64,000 bases of DNA from Gibbsiella quercinecans (GTDB lineage: Bacteria > Pseudomonadota > Gammaproteobacteria > Enterobacterales > Enterobacteriaceae). The first letter of the stretch is position 1. Each line of letters opens with the position of its first letter. Location of the stretch: the NCBI RefSeq assembly GCF_002291425.1, contig NZ_CP014136.1, positions 5,036,925 through 5,100,924 of the forward strand, read 5' to 3'. This document shows positions 1 through 7,776 of the stretch, one piece after another. The position numbers and the translations under genes are program-made. Below the pieces are notes generated by a model. The model was not told the DNA's origin, made no database searches, and saw only the letters and a program-made list of their open reading frames with translations.

Positions 1-296
1 AAACGCTTCCTGAACATATAGGTAAAGTGCGACTGCGAGCCAAAACCAAAGTCCATGGCGATGTCGAAGATAGAGGCATCACTGCTGCGCAATTGATACA
101 CCGCTCCGGCTAAACGGCGCTCACGGATATATTTGCCCAGCGATATCCCGGTGGCTTCCTTGAACAGTTTTTGCATGTGCCACAGTGAGTAACCGGAATA
201 CGCAGCCAGTTCTTCCAGGTGAATGACTCGCCCCAGGTGGGTTTCAACCCATTTGCTGAGGGCGCAGACCAATGAGAGGTGGTGTTCTTGAATCAT
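1..296 (-). CDS. AraC-family transcriptional regulator (N-terminal part, cut by window edge)
   Basis: About 98 N-terminal residues are visible, running off the left edge. They form the two helix-turn-helix units of an AraC/XylS DNA-binding domain: an HLEELAAYSGYS segment typical of the first HTH, then FKEATGISLGKYIRERRL, and a second HTH beginning SIFDIAMDFGFGSQSHFTYMFRKRF. The DNA-binding domain starts almost at residue 1, so there is no N-terminal ligand domain. This is the layout of the SoxS/MarA/Rob/RamA group. It could be a short MarA-like activator or a Rob-like protein with a C-terminal effector domain; the missing end would decide. Target genes are unknown. Confidence 0.85.
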   Translation of the reverse strand, partial: MIQEHHLSLVCALSKWVETHLGRVIHLEELAAYSGYSLWHMQKLFKEATGISLGKYIRERRLAGAVYQLRSSDASIFDIAMDFGFGSQSHFTYMFRKR

Positions 297-579
297 CAGC
301 GCGTCTGTGTGAGATCTACATGATCGTGAAGTATACACAACTTGCGGCAGGGGACAAAAAAACCGGCCGCCGCGCGCCGTTTAATTCAGACAAATCCAGC
401 GGGCCACCCCGGCATTGGGGGGAGCGCGTCCGCGGCCATGCGTAGAGAACCTGTTGTCAGGCTAATGTAAAAAGGGGTACTCTGAATTTGCCCGCTACCG
501 CCTCAAGTGGTTCAGGCCGCAGTGATAACAGCCAAGACAAAAGCTAGCCGTAACAACGTAGCGTTGATGGGGTGATCGC

Positions 580-693
580 ATGTTAATGACAGTGATTATT
601 ACTTTGGTTGTGATTGTGGGCGTTGCTGCTTTTATGGCTGCCCCTACGATAATGGCAAATAATGCGGAAGGTGTGGGAGGTGAAAAACAGTGA
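580..693 (+). CDS. small hydrophobic peptide, 37 aa
   Basis: An ATG preceded by GGGGTG opens a 37-codon frame. The first 25 residues are one hydrophobic stretch (MLMTVIITLVVIVGVAAFMA onward), followed by a short polar tail ending GGEKQ. A rho-independent terminator starts about 45 bases after the stop codon, which supports a transcribed unit. The peptide would be a single-pass membrane protein with a short polar C-terminus. I do not recognise a family. A chance ORF is possible because it is so short; the RBS-plus-terminator arrangement is the main support. Confidence 0.4.
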   Translation: MLMTVIITLVVIVGVAAFMAAPTIMANNAEGVGGEKQ

Positions 694-737
694 TTTTTGG
701 CCGATTGATATGCCCCTGTGTGGGCTGACGTTCCTTT

Positions 738-769
738 AAAGCCTGGGCGATGGCCCGGGCTTTCGTTTT
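738..769 (+). terminator. rho-independent terminator
   Basis: An 11-bp stem (AAAGCCTGGGC pairing with GCCCGGGCTTT) with a short loop, followed by a T-rich run (TTTCGTTTT). It lies between the small peptide frame on the plus strand and yccJ on the minus strand, and could serve both. Confidence 0.6.
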
Positions 770-776
770 CTGTGCG

Positions 777-989
777 TTACACGTTTTTGCGTTCGACGGT
801 TTCATCGCCCCAATAAAGCTGGTTGGCGTCGGTTTTGGCAAATGCCTTCGCCAACACGTCGTCGCTGCCTTCTTCCCAGATTTTCTGCGCTAATACTTCG
901 TCATCGCCAGCGGCTTCGAAAATCGCTTCGGCGATTTCAACGGAGGTTTCCCGCACGCTAGCCCAGGATTTGATATTGTGGTTTGCCAT
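777..989 (-). CDS. yccJ: YccJ family protein
   Basis: 70 aa, acidic and soluble with no signal peptide. The segments [31 protein letters not shown] and the C-terminus ERKNV match the E. coli YccJ protein that I know. The function of the family is unknown. In E. coli yccJ follows wrbA; no wrbA is present here, so the gene stands alone between two opposite-strand units. An AGGGAG-type RBS precedes the ATG. Confidence 0.9.
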   Translation of the reverse strand: MANHNIKSWASVRETSVEIAEAIFEAAGDDEVLAQKIWEEGSDDVLAKAFAKTDANQLYWGDETVERKNV

Positions 990-1185
990 AAAAAACTCCC
1001 TCTTTATGCATCAATGTGGCATGCGATATCGCAATGGATAGGTAAAGTATAGGCCAGTCCGGCGGTTTTTCCCGGCGCTGACGGCGTATTTATGCTGAAA
1101 AATCAGGGCTTGCGCGGCCAGGCGGCGGTAAAATCACGCGGTGCATGTTATTCTGTGCCGCCGCTGAATAAGAAGGAAGATTATT

Positions 1186-1425
1186 ATGTCTACGATTTTG
1201 AGCAACGATCAGGAACTGGTGTCCGATCTGGTCGCCTGCCAACTGGTTATTAAACAGATACTGGATGTGATCGATGTGATTGCGCCGACGGAAGTCCGGG
1301 ATAAAATGGCCAATCAACTGAAAAGCGTTGATTTCTCATCCAACCCGGCGGGGGCGGATCCGGTTACCCGGCGGGCGGTTGAAAAGGCCATCGCGCTAAT
1401 TGAAATGAAATTCGAACGCTCGTGA
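1186..1425 (+). CDS. small conserved enterobacterial protein (DUF2594/DUF2766-like)
   Basis: 79 aa, soluble and probably all-helical. It contains the hydrophobic helix [19 protein letters not shown] and a C-terminal [13 protein letters not shown] helix. I recognise it as one of the small conserved enterobacterial proteins of unknown function, but I am not certain of the DUF number. An AGAAGGAAG RBS precedes the ATG. It is monocistronic and convergent with yobH. No catalytic or metal-binding motif is visible. Confidence 0.7.
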   Translation: MSTILSNDQELVSDLVACQLVIKQILDVIDVIAPTEVRDKMANQLKSVDFSSNPAGADPVTRRAVEKAIALIEMKFERS

Positions 1426-1462
1426 CACTGTAACGCACGCCGCCAGATAAGCCGTGGTGTGA

Positions 1463-1702
1463 TCAGTCCACTACTGTCTCAACTTTTTTCAGCATGGGGC
1501 AGGATGAGGTGCCGATCACGCCATTCTCGCCGTTGAGATATTGGGCCGTCACCACGTTACGGGCGCTGAGATATTTGCACTGCAGGCCCAGGCCCGCGAC
1601 GTTTTTTTGGCTGCCGATGAGCACGCCGTAGCCGGAGAACAACAATGCCCCATAGAGCACCGCCAACAGTACGCACAACTTCAGTAAATTTTTCACGTTC
1701 AC
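1463..1702 (-). CDS. yobH: YobH family protein
   Basis: 79 aa. The N-terminal hydrophobic segment (about residues 6-28) is an uncleaved signal anchor or a signal peptide. It is followed by the conserved GYGVLIGSQKN and GLGLQCKYL motifs, and two cysteines (C42, C68) could form a periplasmic disulfide. This matches E. coli YobH, a small exported or membrane protein of unknown function. Its position next to mgrB and yebO is as in E. coli. Confidence 0.88.
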   Translation of the reverse strand: MNVKNLLKLCVLLAVLYGALLFSGYGVLIGSQKNVAGLGLQCKYLSARNVVTAQYLNGENGVIGTSSCPMLKKVETVVD

Positions 1703-1789
1703 TCCTTATTGTCGATTGCAGGCCTGATCTAGCCACGGTCGCCCGCGCCAGGCAACGGTAACAGTCTGAAAGATAGGATTTAACGTATC

Positions 1790-1804
1790 GTTAAACTTTG
1801 TTTA
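1790..1804 (+). promoter_or_regulatory. PhoP box ahead of mgrB
   Basis: GTTAA-ACTTT-GTTTA: two direct hexamer-like repeats with 5-base spacing, matching the PhoP consensus (T/G)GTTTA-N5-(T/G)GTTTA. It sits about 43 bases upstream of the chosen mgrB start, with candidate -10 sequences (TTAGCATT) downstream, so PhoP would occupy the -35 position. PhoP activation of mgrB is established in E. coli, Salmonella and Klebsiella. Confidence 0.75.
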
Positions 1805-1846
1805 GGTTTGGTGTGTTAGCATTAAGAACCTATTAACACGTTAACA

Positions 1847-2005
1847 ATGAGGCTGCTAATTTTGTTGCGGAAAAGAATCCTCATGATAATTGCCATCCTT
1901 GCAGCATGCTTGTTCTTTTATCTGCTGGCGCTGGATAGCTACTGTGATGAAGATGGGAGCTTTGCGCTTGGTATTTGCTCCATTACCCGTTTTATTCCCT
2001 GGTGA
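1847..2005 (+). CDS. mgrB: PhoP/PhoQ feedback inhibitor MgrB
   Basis: A short inner-membrane protein of 52 aa. It has a basic N-terminus (LLRKR), one transmembrane helix (about residues 12-28), and a periplasmic tail YCDEDGSFALGICSITRFIPW. The two cysteines and the C-terminal FIPW are the hallmarks of MgrB, which binds PhoQ and lowers its kinase activity; loss of mgrB is a known cause of polymyxin resistance in Klebsiella. A second in-frame ATG at 1883 would give 40 aa, but I prefer 1847 because it supplies the positively charged cytoplasmic end. A PhoP box lies upstream and yebO downstream, as in E. coli. Confidence 0.85.
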   Translation: MRLLILLRKRILMIIAILAACLFFYLLALDSYCDEDGSFALGICSITRFIPW

Positions 2006-2101
2006 CGGTTCGGCACTACGCTCTCTTTGCAGAAGATGTTGGTATCCCCCAGGGAATGCTAAGATGTGTGTTGTCTTTTTTTGCCGTTGAAAGGGTAGTC
2101 C

Positions 2102-2374
2102 ATGTTCGATTTAGGTGTTGGCCCGGCGGGCCTGGTTTCGTTAGCGGTGGGCATTCTGGCGGTGGCCCTGGGGCTATGGCTGTGGTTCCTGGTCAACCGT
2201 GCCAGCGTGCGGGCAAATGAGCAGATACGTCTGCTGCAGGAAATTGCGGAACAGCAGCGCCAACAAACGGCCTTGCTGAAACGCTTGGTGCAGGATGCGC
2301 CGGGGGAAGAAACCGCCTCGACGGACGAGGCCGCCCCCGGGTTGGATTTTAGCGGTTTTGTGCCCGAGCGCTGA
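2102..2374 (+). CDS. yebO: YebO family membrane protein
   Basis: 90 aa: an N-terminal transmembrane helix (about residues 9-31, ending FLVNRASVRANEQI) followed by a Gln-rich coiled-coil-like region (LLQEIAEQQRQQTALLKRL) and an acidic tail. The layout and the LWFLVNRAS segment match E. coli YebO, function unknown. It lies about 100 bases after mgrB on the same strand, as in E. coli, and may be transcribed from the same PhoP-controlled promoter. Confidence 0.88.
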   Translation: MFDLGVGPAGLVSLAVGILAVALGLWLWFLVNRASVRANEQIRLLQEIAEQQRQQTALLKRLVQDAPGEETASTDEAAPGLDFSGFVPER

Positions 2375-2392
2375 TCGCTACGTGTTTTGCAT

Positions 2393-2414
2393 GCCGCCGT
2401 GGTTCCACGGCGGC
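2393..2414 (+). terminator. strong hairpin after yebO
   Basis: A perfect 10-bp stem GCCGCCGTGG/CCACGGCGGC with a 2-base loop, without a T-run. It is probably a transcription stop or mRNA 3'-end stabiliser rather than a classic intrinsic terminator. Confidence 0.4.
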
Positions 2415-2478
2415 TGTCATAAATCTGTCGTATCGGCGTCGTAAGGTAATTCAAACTACTACAGGATGGATTAAGCCG

Positions 2479-2793
2479 ATGATTAAATGGCATGAAGAAA
2501 GCGACGCTGAGGTTAACCGCAGCATTGCGTTGCTCACCGGGGAAAACCCGGACAAATGGTACCCCTACGGCGGTATTAAAGGTAAAGACTACTGTAAGAA
2601 CCCCTCTGACGCCTGGCCGATTATCTGCGCCAACAAAATTAGCCTGAACGCCGACAGCCAGGGCAAGCCCGATCGCTGGCTGGCACGCATTGCCACCCAT
2701 CAGGGCGAATGGCAGGCGGACAGCAATAGCCCACTGCGGGCTGCGATGATTTGCTTCCTGCTAAGCCGCCAGACCGAAGGCGTTGAATGCTAA
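2479..2793 (+). CDS. DUF2591 / phage NinX-like protein
   Basis: 104 aa. It has the features I associate with the DUF2591/NinX family: an N-terminal 'EVNRSIA' segment, the 'YCKNPSDAWPII' motif in the middle, and a C-terminal 'PLRAAMICFLL' motif. The family is common in lambdoid phages and scattered in enterobacterial chromosomes; its function is unknown. No other phage gene adjoins it, so it is a solitary copy in a core neighbourhood. A weak AGGAT RBS precedes the ATG. Confidence 0.75.
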   Translation: MIKWHEESDAEVNRSIALLTGENPDKWYPYGGIKGKDYCKNPSDAWPIICANKISLNADSQGKPDRWLARIATHQGEWQADSNSPLRAAMICFLLSRQTEGVEC

Positions 2794-2983
2794 CGCCGCA
2801 TAACGGATAACACCCCCCAGTTTCCTCGCTCGTTTCTGCCAAAAACCGCCCCTTTTGCCCGCCAGGGGGCGCTACTCCTTGCTACCTCCGGGGTTAAATG
2901 TTAAAAAACCGCCCACATTCACACGTGCTAACGCGCGATATTCTGCGTTAACTGCGCGGGATGTTCAGTCATATGAGGATAAA

Positions 2984-4351
2984 ATGGGCGGCCAGGTTCA
3001 GGATACCGTGCTAAAACGCGGTTTAAAAAACAGACATATACAACTTATCGCGCTTGGCGGCGCGATTGGCACTGGGCTATTTCTCGGCATCGCGCAAACC
3101 ATCAAAATGGCGGGGCCATCGGTACTGTTGGGGTATGCGATAGGGGGCTTTATTGCCTTTTTGATCATGCGGCAACTGGGGGAAATGGTGGTGGAAGAGC
3201 CGGTTGCCGGTTCGTTTAGCCACTTTGCCTATAAATACTGGGGCGACTTCGCCGGTTTTCTTTCCGGCTGGAATTACTGGGCGATGTTTATTCTGGTCGG
3301 CATGGCGGAACTGACCGCCGTCGGCATTTATGTTCAGTATTGGTGGCCGGAGATCCCCACCTGGGCTTCGGCGGCGCTGTTCTTTGTGCTGATCAACCTG
3401 ATTAATTTAGTGAATGTGCGGATGTACGGTGAAACCGAGTTCTGGTTTGCCATTATCAAGGTTGCGGCAATCGTCGGGATGATCGGCTTTGGCGCCTATC
3501 TGTTGGCCAGCGGTAGCGGCGGGCCAGAAGCCAGTGTGCGCAACCTGTGGCAGCAGGGGGGCTTTATGCCGCACGGTATCTCCGGGCTTGTCATGGCGAT
3601 GGCGGTGATTATGTTTTCGTTCGGCGGGCTGGAGATGGTGGGTATCACCGCGGCAGAGGCGGCAGAACCGCGTACCAGTATCCCCAAGGCCACCAACCAG
3701 GTGGTTTATCGTATTCTGATTTTTTACATCGGTTCGCTGGTGGTCCTGTTGTCGCTGTATCCGTGGAGTAAAGTTGCGGATGGCGGCAGCCCGTTCGTGC
3801 TGATTTTCCACGCGCTCAACAGCAACCTGGTGGCAACAATCCTTAATGTGGTGGTGCTCACCGCGGCGTTATCGGTGTATAACAGCGGCGTATACTGTAA
3901 TAGCCGCATGCTGTTTGGCCTGGCTAAGCAGGGCAACGCACCGCAGGCGCTGACCCGGGTGAACAAGCGCGGTGTGCCGGTGTTGTCGATTGCGCTGTCG
4001 GCGCTGGTGACGTCTATCGGCGTGTTAATCAACTACGTGATGCCTGGGAAGGCGTTTGAGCTGCTGATGGCGCTGGTGGTCTCCACGCTGGTGATTAACT
4101 GGGTAATGATTTGCCTGGCGCACATGAAATTCCGCGCGGCGAAAAACCGGCAGGGCGTGATCCCAAGCTTTAAGGCGCTGTGGTACCCGTTTGGCAATTA
4201 TCTGTGCCTGGCGTTCCTGGGCCTGATTCTGGTGATTATGTATTACAGCGAAGGGATCAGAATTTCGGTGTTGTTGATCCCGGCGTGGATCCTGCTGTTG
4301 TGGGTGGGATTTTTGCTGACGCGCCGTGGTAAAGCGGCCGCGGTGAAATAA
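2984..4351 (+). CDS. aromatic amino acid permease (AroP/PheP type)
   Basis: 455 aa, an APC-superfamily proton symporter with 12 predicted membrane spans. The start of TM1 carries the signature LKNRHIQLIALGGAIGTGLFLG, followed by MRQLGEMVVEEPVAGSFSHFAYKYWG, both diagnostic of AroP/PheP/ProY/LysP-type transporters. Overall similarity is divided between AroP (for example GGFMPHGISGLVMAMA) and PheP (MFILVGMAELTAVGIY), so phenylalanine or general aromatic uptake is likely; substrate cannot be fixed by eye. The ATG at 2984 has a GAGGAT RBS; the longer upstream frame lacks one. No TyrR box was found upstream. Confidence 0.85.
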   Translation: MGGQVQDTVLKRGLKNRHIQLIALGGAIGTGLFLGIAQTIKMAGPSVLLGYAIGGFIAFLIMRQLGEMVVEEPVAGSFSHFAYKYWGDFAGFLSGWNYWAMFILVGMAELTAVGIYVQYWWPEIPTWASAALFFVLINLINLVNVRMYGETEFWFAIIKVAAIVGMIGFGAYLLASGSGGPEASVRNLWQQGGFMPHGISGLVMAMAVIMFSFGGLEMVGITAAEAAEPRTSIPKATNQVVYRILIFYIGSLVVLLSLYPWSKVADGGSPFVLIFHALNSNLVATILNVVVLTAALSVYNSGVYCNSRMLFGLAKQGNAPQALTRVNKRGVPVLSIALSALVTSIGVLINYVMPGKAFELLMALVVSTLVINWVMICLAHMKFRAAKNRQGVIPSFKALWYPFGNYLCLAFLGLILVIMYYSEGIRISVLLIPAWILLLWVGFLLTRRGKAAAVK

Positions 4352-4374
4352 ACGCGCCGCCTGCGGCAATACCA

Positions 4375-4400
4375 TGAGGCGCCCCTGGGCGCCTCTGGCG
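4375..4400 (+). terminator. probable terminator
   Basis: The stem GAGGCGCCC/GGGCGCCTC with a 2-base loop, followed by TGGCGTTTT. It lies between the permease gene and the convergent small membrane protein gene. Confidence 0.5.
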
Positions 4401-4402
4401 TT

Positions 4403-4690
4403 TTATCCGCGTGGCATTAAAGCTCCGGCTTTGTGGTTGCGGCCCAAGAGTTTGCGGCACAGCAGGAACAGGGTTGTCATAATATCAATCGCGACAACGC
4501 TGGCTATCAGCAGCCCCAGGATCAGAATGCTTAGCATCGCGCCAAACAGTGCCACCAGCGGCGCGGGGATACGCGCCCGCCGCAGCTTCATGGCCAGATA
4601 CATTTTGCCGTATTGAACCTGGGCCAGCAGTTTGCTGCGGATGCTGCCCTTGCGGCGGACAGATGATTTGCGTGTTGTAGAACGGCCCAT
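4403..4690 (-). CDS. small basic membrane protein, function unknown
   Basis: 95 aa from the ATG with a GAAGGGG RBS. The N-terminal 50 residues are very basic (MGRSTTRKSSVRRKGSIRSK). A hydrophobic segment about residues 43-77 (ALFGAMLSILILGLLIASVV and on) makes one or two membrane spans, and the C-terminus is again basic. I do not recognise the family. The Arg/Ser-rich cytoplasmic tail could bind nucleic acid or lipids, but nothing in the sequence proves it. Confidence 0.65.
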   Translation of the reverse strand: MGRSTTRKSSVRRKGSIRSKLLAQVQYGKMYLAMKLRRARIPAPLVALFGAMLSILILGLLIASVVAIDIMTTLFLLCRKLLGRNHKAGALMPRG

Positions 4691-4897
4691 AAATTCCCCT
4701 TCATTGAATGACCGAAACAAGTAAAACATAACGTTCTTAAGAAATGCTTAACGGGCTCTGGCGGCCCTTACTGCATGACCATAACTGTGACAACAACATA
4801 GTGCGAAAGGTCAGTGGCGATAGAGAGTTTGCCCCATTTTGTGATAATTATCTTATCCTTTGGATGCAAATGGCTGTGGGTTACCCGGAGAGCGCCA

Positions 4898-5896
4898 ATG
4901 AAGATCACTAATCGTTATTACAATGCCAGCAAGGCGCACCATACGCCGCAAGGGTTTCGCAACCTGGAGCCCACCCAGCGCCAGGAAGGCGATTTACAGC
5001 GCTGGCGGGCCGAGCGCAAAAAGCTGGGCTTGCCCAAGCCGCCGCAAATGGGGTACCGGCAGTTTACTCAACGCTGGTGGCAGCAGGCCAATCTGCAGGG
5101 CAGTAACGATAGCGTATGGTGGTTGGGCCATGCCTCGGTATTAATGCGCCTGGGCGGGCGTTACGTGTTGATTGACCCTGTGTTGTCGCAGCGCGCCTCG
5201 CCGCTGAGTTTTTATGGCCCGAAGCGCAAAACGCCATCGCCGCTGGCGGTGCGAGACTTGCCCGCCGTGGATGTCTTGCTGATTTCCCATAACCATTACG
5301 ATCATTTGGATCGGCGCACCATCCGCCAACTGGCCCGGCGTTTCCCACAGGCGACCTGCGTAGTGCCGTTGGGGCTGAAGCGCTGGTTTCGGCGTTATCG
5401 TTTTCAGCGCGTTGAAGAATTGGACTGGTGGGATAGCCTGGCATTGGGCGATCTGACCGTGCACGCGGTGCCCGCACGCCATTGGAGCATGCGCACCCTG
5501 TGGGATCGCAACCGTTCTTTGTGGTGCGGGTGGGTTATCCACCACCCGGCGTTGCGCTTTTATTTCTCTGGCGACAGCGGTTATTCCGACCGGTTGGCGG
5601 AGATCGGCGCGCGCCTGGGGCCGTTTGATCTGGCGGCGTTGCCGATCGGCGCCTATGCGCCGCGTTGGTTCATGCAAACGCAGCATATGGATCCGCAGCA
5701 GTCCGTCCAGTTGTACCAGCAACTGAATGCGCCGCGGGCGTTCCCTATTCACTGGGGGGTGTTCGAACTGGCCGATGAGTCGCTGGATGAACCTCCGCAG
5801 CAACTGCACCAGGCGCTGAACGCCGCGGGTATGACGCAGCACGGTTTTCAACCATTGAAAATTGGTGAGCGGATAGATATCGGTGGCCGCAGTTAG
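4898..5896 (+). CDS. MBL-fold metal-dependent hydrolase (NAPE-PLD/RomA-like)
   Basis: 332 aa. It has a beta-lactamase-fold metal site: SHNHYDHLD (about residues 126-134) is the HxHxDH motif, H189 in ARHWS and D in FSGDSGYS are the next ligands, and HWGVF near the C-terminus supplies the last histidine. The N-terminal FRNLEPT region and WLGHASVLMRLGG before the core place it in the COG2220 group that includes RomA-type proteins and NAPE-PLD. The substrate is unknown. A cytosolic enzyme with no signal peptide. Start chosen at the ATG following CCGGAGAGCG. Confidence 0.85.
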   Translation: MKITNRYYNASKAHHTPQGFRNLEPTQRQEGDLQRWRAERKKLGLPKPPQMGYRQFTQRWWQQANLQGSNDSVWWLGHASVLMRLGGRYVLIDPVLSQRASPLSFYGPKRKTPSPLAVRDLPAVDVLLISHNHYDHLDRRTIRQLARRFPQATCVVPLGLKRWFRRYRFQRVEELDWWDSLALGDLTVHAVPARHWSMRTLWDRNRSLWCGWVIHHPALRFYFSGDSGYSDRLAEIGARLGPFDLAALPIGAYAPRWFMQTQHMDPQQSVQLYQQLNAPRAFPIHWGVFELADESLDEPPQQLHQALNAAGMTQHGFQPLKIGERIDIGGRS

Positions 5897-6374
5897 CGGC
5901 CATGAGGTGCCGGCACGCCAAGCCGCGTGGCTGCATAGCTATGCAGGGGGGGCGGCGGGCTATCGCCGCTAACGTTTTGGCCTGTGGCGCCTGCGCTGCC
6001 GTGCCGTTATCAGGCCGCCCAGTACGGGGCGCAGTAAGCTGATGTGGCTCACATTTATTAAAATTGTCATATGGAATATTGAATTTCATATAGATTCAAA
6101 ATTTTTAACGTTTTAAGCAGTGCGCAGCCGGGCGCGTTCAGGCCGCTAAACTTGACCGTTTTGTTAAAATGCAGACGGGGTGCGGAGTGTGGCGGCATGC
6201 CCATGCCAAGCAGAAAACAGATAAAGCTTCAACATCTTTTAATCTGTTTAAGCTATTGTTGCGACTGACCGTTTCAAATATGTGCGACGTGTCGATCGAC
6301 GATTAAAAATGGCTTGCCATCGCATACAGAGTATGTGATAACGCAATTGGGTAAAACGAGGTACAGTTCTGTAT
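5897..6374. other. 478-base intergenic region
   Basis: No convincing gene. It contains a palindrome at about 6068-6091 (ATATGGAAT ... ATTTCATAT) that could be a regulator site. The AT-rich 3' half is the promoter and leader region of yobF-cspC. Confidence 0.5.
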
Positions 6375-6491
6375 ATGTGTGGCATTTTCAGTAAAGAAGT
6401 TCTGAGTAAAGACGTTAGCGTTGAATACCGCTTCTCTGCCGATCCTTATCTTAGTGCCTCAAGCAGTAACGACTCTAGTTTGTCTATGTAA
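6375..6491 (+). CDS. yobF: YobF small protein
   Basis: 38 aa beginning [20 protein letters not shown], which matches E. coli YobF over its first 27 residues; the C-terminal part is Ser-rich and diverged. It precedes cspC by 41 bases as in E. coli, where yobF and cspC form one operon. YobF is a small stress-associated protein (reported to accumulate after heat shock); its molecular role is not known. Confidence 0.88.
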   Translation: MCGIFSKEVLSKDVSVEYRFSADPYLSASSSNDSSLSM

Positions 6492-6532
6492 CGCCTACGG
6501 GCGGTTTAAACAATCCAAAGGAAATACTCAAG

Positions 6533-6742
6533 ATGGCAAAGATCAAAGGTCAAGTTAAGTGGTTCAACGAGTCTAAAGGTTTCGGTTTCATCACCCCGGC
6601 TGACGGCAGCAAAGATGTGTTCGTACACTTCTCTGCAATCCAGGGTAACGGCTTCAAGACCCTGGCTGAAGGCCAGAACGTTGAGTTCGAAATCCAGGAT
6701 GGCCAGAAAGGTCCATCTGCAGTTAACGTAACTGCTATCTAA
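6533..6742 (+). CDS. cspC: cold-shock-like protein CspC
   Basis: 69 aa, one S1-like cold shock domain with the RNP1 motif KGFGFI and RNP2 motif VFVHF that contact single-stranded nucleic acid. It is almost identical to E. coli CspC, including the [11 protein letters not shown] end. CspC is a constitutively made RNA chaperone and antiterminator that also stabilises rpoS mRNA in E. coli. Good RBS (AAAGGAAA), second gene of the yobF operon, closed by an intrinsic terminator. Confidence 0.97.
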   Translation: MAKIKGQVKWFNESKGFGFITPADGSKDVFVHFSAIQGNGFKTLAEGQNVEFEIQDGQKGPSAVNVTAI

Positions 6743-6758
6743 TCAGCGTCAGCTGTAT

Positions 6759-6786
6759 AAAAAGCCCGCCATGTGCGGGCTTTTTC
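6759..6786 (+). terminator. intrinsic terminator of yobF-cspC
   Basis: Stem AAAAAGCCCGC/GCGGGCTTTTT, 5-base loop, T-run at the 3' side. Confidence 0.85.
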
Positions 6787-6816
6787 GTTGTAATGAACCA
6801 CTGGTTTTTTGCCTGT

Positions 6817-7536
6817 TTATTTCCCTTGATGCATGATAATCCCGGCATATTGATTACGGCCCTTAATCCCCGGATGGTTGGGATCTGCCGCCCGGCGGTG
6901 GCTGTTGCGGCGAAAGCTGGTGTATTTGAAACGGTACGGCAATGCCGGATCCTGATTCAGGGTGCAGATAGTGCAACTGCCAGCCTGATCGACGCCGGCA
7001 AAGCCCAGATCTTGTAATTTCCTGGCGGCGATCGCCGCCAAATCCAGGTGCCGGTAGTGTGGGCTGATAAGCGGCGCGGGCAACGGCAGCGCCTGTTGGA
7101 ACTGCTCCACCAGCGCTTCATCAACCTGATAGCAGCAGGCGCCGGCTGCCGGGCCGATAGTCGCCACCCAGTTGGCCGTGCTGTCTGCGCGAGTAATGTG
7201 TGCGGCCATGCATTCCAGGATGCCATTCAACAGCCCGCGCCAGCCAGCGTGCACGGCGCCAATCGCTGTGCCGTCACGGCGGCTGAACAACACCGGCAGG
7301 CAGTCGGCCGTGAGCACGTTGAGCAGGATGCCCGGCTGCGTGGTGTAAAAACCGTCGGCTTCGCCGCAGGCCTGGTGCGGCGCGGTAACGTCAACAATGC
7401 GTGTTCCGTGCACTTGTTTCTTTTCTGGCATGGTGTGTTGGTAGCGCGCCAAATGTTCGGGGAGCAGGGCGCCCTTGTTGCCAAAACCGTGCTCAATGGT
7501 GGGGATTGCGCCAAGCAGCGCAGAGTAATCAGCCAT
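6817..7536 (-). CDS. PgeF/YfiH-type (LACC1-like) protein
   Basis: 239 aa, single Cu/Zn-oxidoreductase-like fold of the YfiH/YlmD/LACC1 family. Family motifs are visible: QVHGTRIV (His of the metal site), ADCLPVLFS, GAVHAGWRGL with the essential histidine and arginine, IGPAAGACCYQVD, and FTSFRRN-like YTSFRRNSHRRA. Members have purine nucleoside phosphorylase/deaminase activity, and E. coli YfiH edits peptidoglycan precursors that carry serine. Core enterobacteria keep yfiH elsewhere next to rluD, so this copy between cspC and rlmA may be a paralogue. Confidence 0.85.
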   Translation of the reverse strand: MADYSALLGAIPTIEHGFGNKGALLPEHLARYQHTMPEKKQVHGTRIVDVTAPHQACGEADGFYTTQPGILLNVLTADCLPVLFSRRDGTAIGAVHAGWRGLLNGILECMAAHITRADSTANWVATIGPAAGACCYQVDEALVEQFQQALPLPAPLISPHYRHLDLAAIAARKLQDLGFAGVDQAGSCTICTLNQDPALPYRFKYTSFRRNSHRRAADPNHPGIKGRNQYAGIIMHQGK

Positions 7537-7776
7537 AAAACATTCTTGCCTGCGTCAGGGAACCAGCCCCCAGTGTAATCAGCTTTGTTTGGCGTTGACC
7601 AGCGGAATTAGGCTGTGCCAAGCAAGAGGCCGTAGCGGCGGTTGTTGCCCTGCGTGGCGGGATGAAACGGGATGTCGCCTTGCAACGTCATTACGCCTTC
7701 TTTAGACTAGGCACGCTCCGGCTGGAATGCCTGGGGCTTTGCCTAATGCACCTCTCTTTCTGGAATCTTCGTCATC

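Noticed and set aside
5930..6000. Short GC-rich inverted repeats after the MBL gene
   Set aside because: Imperfect and without T-run; no clear terminator or REP element.
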